Notes under the pieces: generated by a model
Told to the model about the DNA's origin: nothing
The model's input: the letters and a program-made list of their open reading frames with translations, nothing else
The model's database searches: none
Position numbers and translations under genes: made by a program
Shown here: positions 6,391 through 9,542 of the stretch, in pieces
Numbering within the stretch: position 1 is the first letter of the stretch
How the letters are laid out: the number at the start of each line of letters is the position of its first letter
Assembly (NCBI GenBank): GCA_039808325.1
Contig: JBDHSU010000146.1
Location: forward strand, 1-9,542
DNA: 9,542 nucleotides
Source: JAFKKS01 sp039808325
Lineage (GTDB): Bacteria; Pseudomonadota; Alphaproteobacteria; Rhizobiales; Xanthobacteraceae
Direction of reading: 5' to 3'

Positions 6391-6642
6391 ATGGTAGCGA
6401 ACGACTTCATCGGCTATCTCGCATGCGCGCTCGTTTTTCTCACATTCTATCAGAAAAGCATGATGCTTCTGCGAATCACCGCCGTGTTGAGCAACGTCAT
6501 TTTCATCGCGTATGCAGCACGTATGGGCCTTCTACCCATCTTGCTTCTTCATGCACTATTACTGCCGACCAACTTAGCAAGGCTCTTTGCTCTCATGTGG
6601 CACCGGCCGCGTCGTCCACCTCAAAGCGGGTTGATTATCTAA
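6391..6642 (+). CDS. Small three-helix inner-membrane protein (SemiSWEET-like)
   Basis: The protein has 83 residues, nearly all hydrophobic. Helices lie at about 5-20 ('FIGYLACALVFLTFY'), 26-46 ('LRITAVLSNVIFIAYAARMG') and 47-67 ('LLPILLLHALLLPTNLARLF'), followed by a basic tail 'HRPRRPPQS'. The positive tail predicts a cytoplasmic C-terminus. The pattern G-Y-x(5)-L-x-F-x-T-F, K-x-M-x-x-L-R and L-P-x-N-x-x-R-L matches, from memory, the membrane part of rhizobial proteins that continue into a cyclic-nucleotide-binding domain. Here that domain is absent and the gene stops just after the third helix. It may be a natural short form, or truncated by the rearrangement that placed prophage DNA about 130 bp downstream. 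It is co-directional with, and 20 bp after, the PQ-loop gene. Function unknown. Confidence 0.75.
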   Translation: MVANDFIGYLACALVFLTFYQKSMMLLRITAVLSNVIFIAYAARMGLLPILLLHALLLPTNLARLFALMWHRPRRPPQSGLII

Positions 6643-6770
6643 TCAGCGTCAAGTCGGAAGGCAGCCGCATATAGAGCCATGCGACTGGAGAAGAAGTTCT
6701 TGGACGAGCCGCCTCAGCTGATCCCTCGCCGAATTCGGTAAGCGGATCGATCTGTGCGATACGTGACGTC
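6643..6770. other. Junction between host genes and prophage remnant
   Basis: These 128 bases lie between the membrane-protein stop and the abrupt end of terminase homology on the other strand. No gene, tRNA or obvious attachment-site repeat was recognised. The minus frame is open across it, but it does not resemble terminase sequence and I take it for unrelated DNA. The deletion end point is near 6776. Confidence 0.5.
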
Positions 6771-7070
6771 TCATTTATCAGCGTAGCTAACGCAGATAAT
6801 GCGTCGCGTCGGATCGTGCCCGAGCCCAAATGCTGGGAACGCGACCGAGGCGCAGATCGACTTCAAATGTCGCGGGGGCACAGTGATGATCAGGCGCGAA
6901 ATCTCCCCGCGCATGACCCGTGTGAGGGCGTAACAAATCGCCTCCAGGTGCCAATTTGGCGCGAATGTGCTGCCTGGACACACGATGGGGAATATTGATT
7001 GTAGAAACGCATAGAGATCTTGTCGTCGAATTCCGTCGGCAACTCGTTGAATTTCTTCGGCGGTGGTCAT
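6771..7070 (-). pseudogene. Phage terminase large subunit, N-terminal fragment
   Basis: The fragment has 99 residues of a protein family normally about 450-550 residues long. It holds the start of the ATPase domain: 'FPIVCPGSTFAPNWHLEAI' (27-45) and the Walker-A-like 'RLIITVPPRHLKS' (59-71), then 'FGLGHDPTRRIICVSYAD' (81-98). Homology stops there: the next codons are AAA and TGA, where the family continues with a helix of D-L-A-x-K-H type. The Walker B region and the whole nuclease domain are missing, so it cannot package DNA. The ATG read from 7070 follows AGAGG and begins one base after the stop of the DUF5681 gene, the usual small-then-large terminase order. The loss looks like a deletion or recombination end point rather than a point mutation. 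Confidence 0.85.
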
Positions 7071-7071
7071 A

Positions 7072-7524
7072 TCACGACCTCTGCTTGCGATTTCCGACGT
7101 GAAAGTCTTCAAAGAATTCGGCGCCTTGCCGTTCGATGAAGTCCGAGATGATCGCCAGATCGTCCTCGACAACGGGTTGGGATTCCGTTTCCGGGCTCTC
7201 GAGCGCGAAAATAGATTCCTTGCCTACGACCGCGATCAAATTCTGCATAGCTTTTGGTTCGCCGCGAACTGCTGCATTCCAGAGTCGTCGAAACAGCGCC
7301 TCGCGTGCGGGCATTTTGATGTCGCGAGTCCCTTGACGGACATTTACCGGAGCATCCAGAACGTCTTGCAGCACCTTTGCAAAATTCTTGCGCCCCTTTG
7401 GTCGCCCGCGAGTGTTGCCGGAGTGCCCCTTTTTAAATTGGTGACGGGCCGGGGGCTTCCCATACCCAACGTTGTACTTTGACTCGCCAGTATTTCCCGA
7501 CGTTGATTTCTTGATGCGCTTCAT
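7072..7524 (-). CDS. DUF5681-family protein, probable small-terminase component
   Basis: The protein has 150 residues. The family signature is in the N-terminal third: 'NVGYGKPPARHQFKKG' (18-33) then 'HSGNTRGRPKGRKNF' (34-48), a basic, flexible, probably DNA-contacting segment. A helical part follows at about 49-105 ('VLQDVLDAP', 'EALFRRLWNAAVRGEPKAMQ'). DUF5681 genes commonly lie directly before the large terminase gene in alphaproteobacterial prophages, hence the small-terminase reading; this rests on context rather than a demonstrated activity. Its ATG overlaps the methyltransferase stop by four bases (ATGA), so it is probably translationally coupled, and the terminase start lies one base after its stop. 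The reading frame is intact, although its terminase partner is truncated. Confidence 0.82.
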   Translation of the reverse strand: MKRIKKSTSGNTGESKYNVGYGKPPARHQFKKGHSGNTRGRPKGRKNFAKVLQDVLDAPVNVRQGTRDIKMPAREALFRRLWNAAVRGEPKAMQNLIAVVGKESIFALESPETESQPVVEDDLAIISDFIERQGAEFFEDFHVGNRKQRS

Positions 7525-8348
7525 TGGCGACCTCGCCGGCGCGCATGGCCTTGCGAGCTGCGGTGTGCCGCAGGCTCCTCGGCAAGTTCGTCAAAACATC
7601 TGCCGGATGCCGCATGGATCGCATCGCGTCGCGCAAAATTCTGCCAACGCCGAATCGCGCTATCGACGTAGGCGGGGTCGAGGTCGAGCGCATACGCTGT
7701 CCGCCCGACTCGCTCGGCGGCCATGAGCGTTGTGCCAGAGCCGAGAAACGTATCGAGGACGATGTCTCCGCGCCGCGTGCAGTCCTTAAGAGCGTCGGCG
7801 ACCAGAGCGATAGGTTTCGCAGTGGGGTGCGCTTTCAACTCATCCATTCGACCGGCGCGAAATGAGTTCACGCCAGCGTAGTTCCAGACGTTCGAACGGT
7901 TTCGGCCGTGTCGGCCGAGTTGGATATTATTGAGATGGGGCGCGGAGCCGGCTCGGAATATCGCGATCAGCTCATGTTGGCTTCGATAGAACGCGCCTTG
8001 GCCAGCATTTGATTTGACCCATACCGCGACGTTCAAGAGAGGGCTATAGACCTCTCGCCCGACGCTGATGAGTTGTTCGATGTGGCGCCAGTCCATGCAG
8101 ACGTAGTGAACGGCACCGTCACGGGAAAATTTTGCCGCTACGCTGAGCGTCTCCCGCAGAAACGACCGGAACTCTTCCGGTGACATTTCCCCGGAGCCCA
8201 TAACGAATTCGCGATGGCGCGTTCGACCGCGGCCGACGAGATTAGCGACGCGCAGATTATATGGCGGATCGAGGAATGTCACGTCGGCTCGAGCGCCACC
8301 CATCAAAGCATGCAGATGCTTTTCGCAGCGCGCGTCTCCGCACGACAA
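7521..8348 (-). CDS. DNA methyltransferase half of an amber-split ParB-methyltransferase
   Basis: The visible part is a site-specific DNA methyltransferase (N6-adenine or N4-cytosine). The catalytic motif DPPY lies in 'VTFLDPPYNLRV', and the SAM-binding motif in 'LDTFLGSGTTLMAAE' (FLGSG at 379-383 of the full frame). DPPY before FxGxG is the beta-type order. The frame continues upstream, without change, into the ParB-like half at 8367-8882; only a TAG at 8369-8367 divides them. Codons directly after the stop (Q-L-G-S-H-R-L-S-C-G-D-A) are the usual linker into the methylase domain, so translation normally starts far upstream. The start given is a TTG with no good ribosome-binding site, so separate expression is doubtful. 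The gene overlaps the DUF5681 start by four bases. In prophages such enzymes modify phage DNA or host methylation patterns. Confidence 0.8.
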   Translation of the reverse strand: MSCGDARCEKHLHALMGGARADVTFLDPPYNLRVANLVGRGRTRHREFVMGSGEMSPEEFRSFLRETLSVAAKFSRDGAVHYVCMDWRHIEQLISVGREVYSPLLNVAVWVKSNAGQGAFYRSQHELIAIFRAGSAPHLNNIQLGRHGRNRSNVWNYAGVNSFRAGRMDELKAHPTAKPIALVADALKDCTRRGDIVLDTFLGSGTTLMAAERVGRTAYALDLDPAYVDSAIRRWQNFARRDAIHAASGRCFDELAEEPAAHRSSQGHARRRGRQ

Positions 8349-8366
8349 TCGGTGAGAGCCGAGTTG

Positions 8367-8882
8367 CTATAAATCGCCCGGCCGCGTGACTGGTAGCCCT
8401 GCCGGCCATCTTGAATCGGTCTCGTCCTCGGGTTCGTCAGCTCCATCTTCGAAATCGACGGCCAAACGCTCGATTTCGAAGGGCTCAAATCCGGTGATCG
8501 AGATATCCAAGCCTTCGGTCGATAGCACTTGGGCCAATTCGGGAATCTCGACAGCAAGCCCAGCTCGATCCCAACCTGTGTTCTCGGCGATCTTATTGTC
8601 GGCGAGCTGAAGCGCGCGCTTCTGCGCTTCGCTCAAGCCGGAAATTACGACAGCTCTGACCTCGGTTAGCTCTGCGGTTCGCGCAGCTTGCAAACGTCCG
8701 TGGCCCGCAAGAAGCATAAAATTTTCATCGACGAGTACCGGCGTCGTGAAACCGAACGCGCGAATGCTCTTCTCGATCTGATGAATCTGCCGTTTGGAAT
8801 GCGTTCGACGATTGTGCCGATTCGACTTTATCGCATCGATCGCGACCATGCGGCATTGCTGGTCAATCGCCATCTCGGGCAT
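8367..8882 (-). CDS. ParB/sulfiredoxin-like domain half of an amber-split ParB-methyltransferase
   Basis: The frame has 171 residues before the TAG at 8369-8367. Residues about 12-105 are a ParB N-terminal (ParB/Srx) fold: 'MVAIDAIKSNRHNRRTHSKR' (12-31), 'FGFTTPVLVDENFMLLAGHG' (43-62) with the G-H-G-R nucleotide-binding motif (60-63), and 'RALQLADNKIAENTGWD' (89-105). The end, 'LPVTRPGDL', is the connector that in ParB-methyltransferase fusions runs on as W-x-L-G-x-H-R-L into the methylase. Here the Trp codon position is TAG, consistent with one G-to-A change from TGG. The product would be a stand-alone ParB-like domain without the methylase. The start is an ATG at 8882, or possibly the ATG at 8873; neither has a strong ribosome-binding site. 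It is the first recognisable gene of the remaining phage cluster. Confidence 0.82.
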   Translation of the reverse strand: MPEMAIDQQCRMVAIDAIKSNRHNRRTHSKRQIHQIEKSIRAFGFTTPVLVDENFMLLAGHGRLQAARTAELTEVRAVVISGLSEAQKRALQLADNKIAENTGWDRAGLAVEIPELAQVLSTEGLDISITGFEPFEIERLAVDFEDGADEPEDETDSRWPAGLPVTRPGDL

Positions 8883-9053
8883 CCCGCCGTTGCAGAATGA
8901 TGCCTCGCGTCAAGCGAAGCCGCGCTCACGATCACGCGCTCGATTTGCACGAAAAGTTTGTGATGTGAGGAGATAGCGCATCCGCGCCGTGCGATTTTGG
9001 CATCCACCCGCTTCGACGCTAAAAATAAGAATTCTGAGAATGAAGTCCAGCCC

Positions 9054-9542
9054 GTAAGCAAAAAAACAGGCGCTGTAGGTTTCGCGTTACCGTTGCCGCC
9101 CACTGCCTTTGGCGTATTCTCGATCCGCAATATCGCGATCGGCACCTCCCTTGTTCTGCCGTTCCTCATAGGACGGCCAAGCCTCGCATTCTCGTTCGCG
9201 AGTCGCGAAAGGCCGTTCCAGCTTTCCGTTCTCATCCTCGGCGGCGGCGGGTTCGCGCGGGTCGAACTCGACACGGAGGGCATTCATTCCGTCGAAGTCA
9301 TGTTCGAGTTCGGCGGCATGTTCTCACTCGATGTCGGTGTGGCGAGCGGTTCGGTGCACATCCTTGCCGGCATCTATATCGGGCTCAAGGGCACGGACTC
9401 GGAGCTGATGGGATATGTGCGCGTTGGCGGTGAGGTGACGATCCTGGCGGTCGTCTCGATCTCGATCGAGTTCATGCTGTCGCTGAGCTATTATCCCTCG
9501 CAGCATGGCGAAAGGCGTCGCCAAGGTGACGGTCTCGGTGCG
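9054..9542 (+). pseudogene. Fragment of a large conserved hypothetical protein, 5'-truncated, frameshifted near 9505, runs off the window
   Basis: The frame open from 8964 gives clear protein character from about 9057: 'GAVGFALPLPPTAFGVFSI', 'LAFSFASRERPFQLSVLI', 'LGGGGFARVELDTEGIHS', 'FEFGGMFSLDVGVASGSVHI', 'LAGIYIGLKGTDSELMGYVR', 'VGGEVTILAVVSISIEFML', 'SLSYYPS'. The alternating, glycine-rich beta pattern resembles the C-terminal part of very large uncharacterised bacterial proteins that I remember but cannot name. No ATG occurs before 9300 in frame and there is no ribosome-binding site, so the N-terminal bulk of the gene is missing. Near 9505 the sense passes to another frame ('MAKGVAKVTVSV' from 9505), the expected continuation after 'SYYPS', which implies one extra or two missing bases. 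The 3' part lies outside the window. Being next to the prophage remnant, the truncation may come from the same rearrangement. Confidence 0.55.

Noticed and set aside
6643..6770. tRNA or attachment-site repeat at the prophage junction
   Set aside because: No cloverleaf and no repeat shared with the other side of the remnant could be seen by eye.
8367..8369. TAG read as pyrrolysine or by a recoded genetic code
   Set aside because: The cyclase and the 3780-4652 gene end normally in TAG, and the position is a usual Trp in the fusion. A point mutation is simpler.
8828..9287. Two minus-strand open frames before the ParB-like gene
   Set aside because: They are opposite the beta-rich plus-strand fragment and have low-complexity Arg/Glu composition. 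They do not fit the phage gene pattern.

Overview
The window looks like a GC-rich chromosomal segment of an alphaproteobacterium of the order Hyphomicrobiales (Bradyrhizobium/Rhodopseudomonas-like). The reasons are the codon use, the protein types, and one copy at about 5553-5601 of a palindromic extragenic repeat I recognise from that group. No RNA gene or CRISPR array was seen.

Left part (1-5502): a Crp/Fnr-type cyclic-nucleotide-binding regulator runs off the left edge on the minus strand. It is divergent from a LuxR-HTH regulator (617-1318). Next comes a tight plus-strand row with gaps of 22 and 13 bases: a tyrosine-decarboxylase-like PLP enzyme (1572-3757, broken by a one-base deletion near 2858), an uncharacterised 290-residue protein (3780-4652), and a class III nucleotidyl cyclase with an N-terminal four-cysteine element (4666-5502). 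The cyclase keeps its metal and transition-state residues. It has Glu in place of the adenine-specifying Lys, so its product is uncertain. A promoter-like element and a 24-bp near-palindrome lie ahead of the decarboxylase.

Middle part (5503-6642): the extragenic repeat, a doubtful 56-codon minus-strand ORF containing it, then two small membrane proteins of PQ-loop/SemiSWEET character (5924-6370 and 6391-6642), 20 bases apart. As I recall, relatives of the second are often fused to a cyclic-nucleotide-binding domain. If so, cyclic-nucleotide signalling may be a shared theme of regulator, cyclase and membrane protein; this is inference.

Right part (6643-9542): a decayed prophage fragment on the minus strand, in the order ParB-like domain, DNA methyltransferase, DUF5681 (small-terminase-like), large terminase. 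The ParB and methyltransferase halves are one reading frame split by a single in-frame TAG where homologues usually have Trp. The terminase keeps only its first ~98 residues. Beyond it, on the plus strand, is the 5'-truncated and apparently frameshifted piece of a large conserved protein running off the right edge.

At least four genes carry inactivating lesions. Either the region is decaying around a prophage scar, or some of the single-base lesions are assembly errors; reads would decide.
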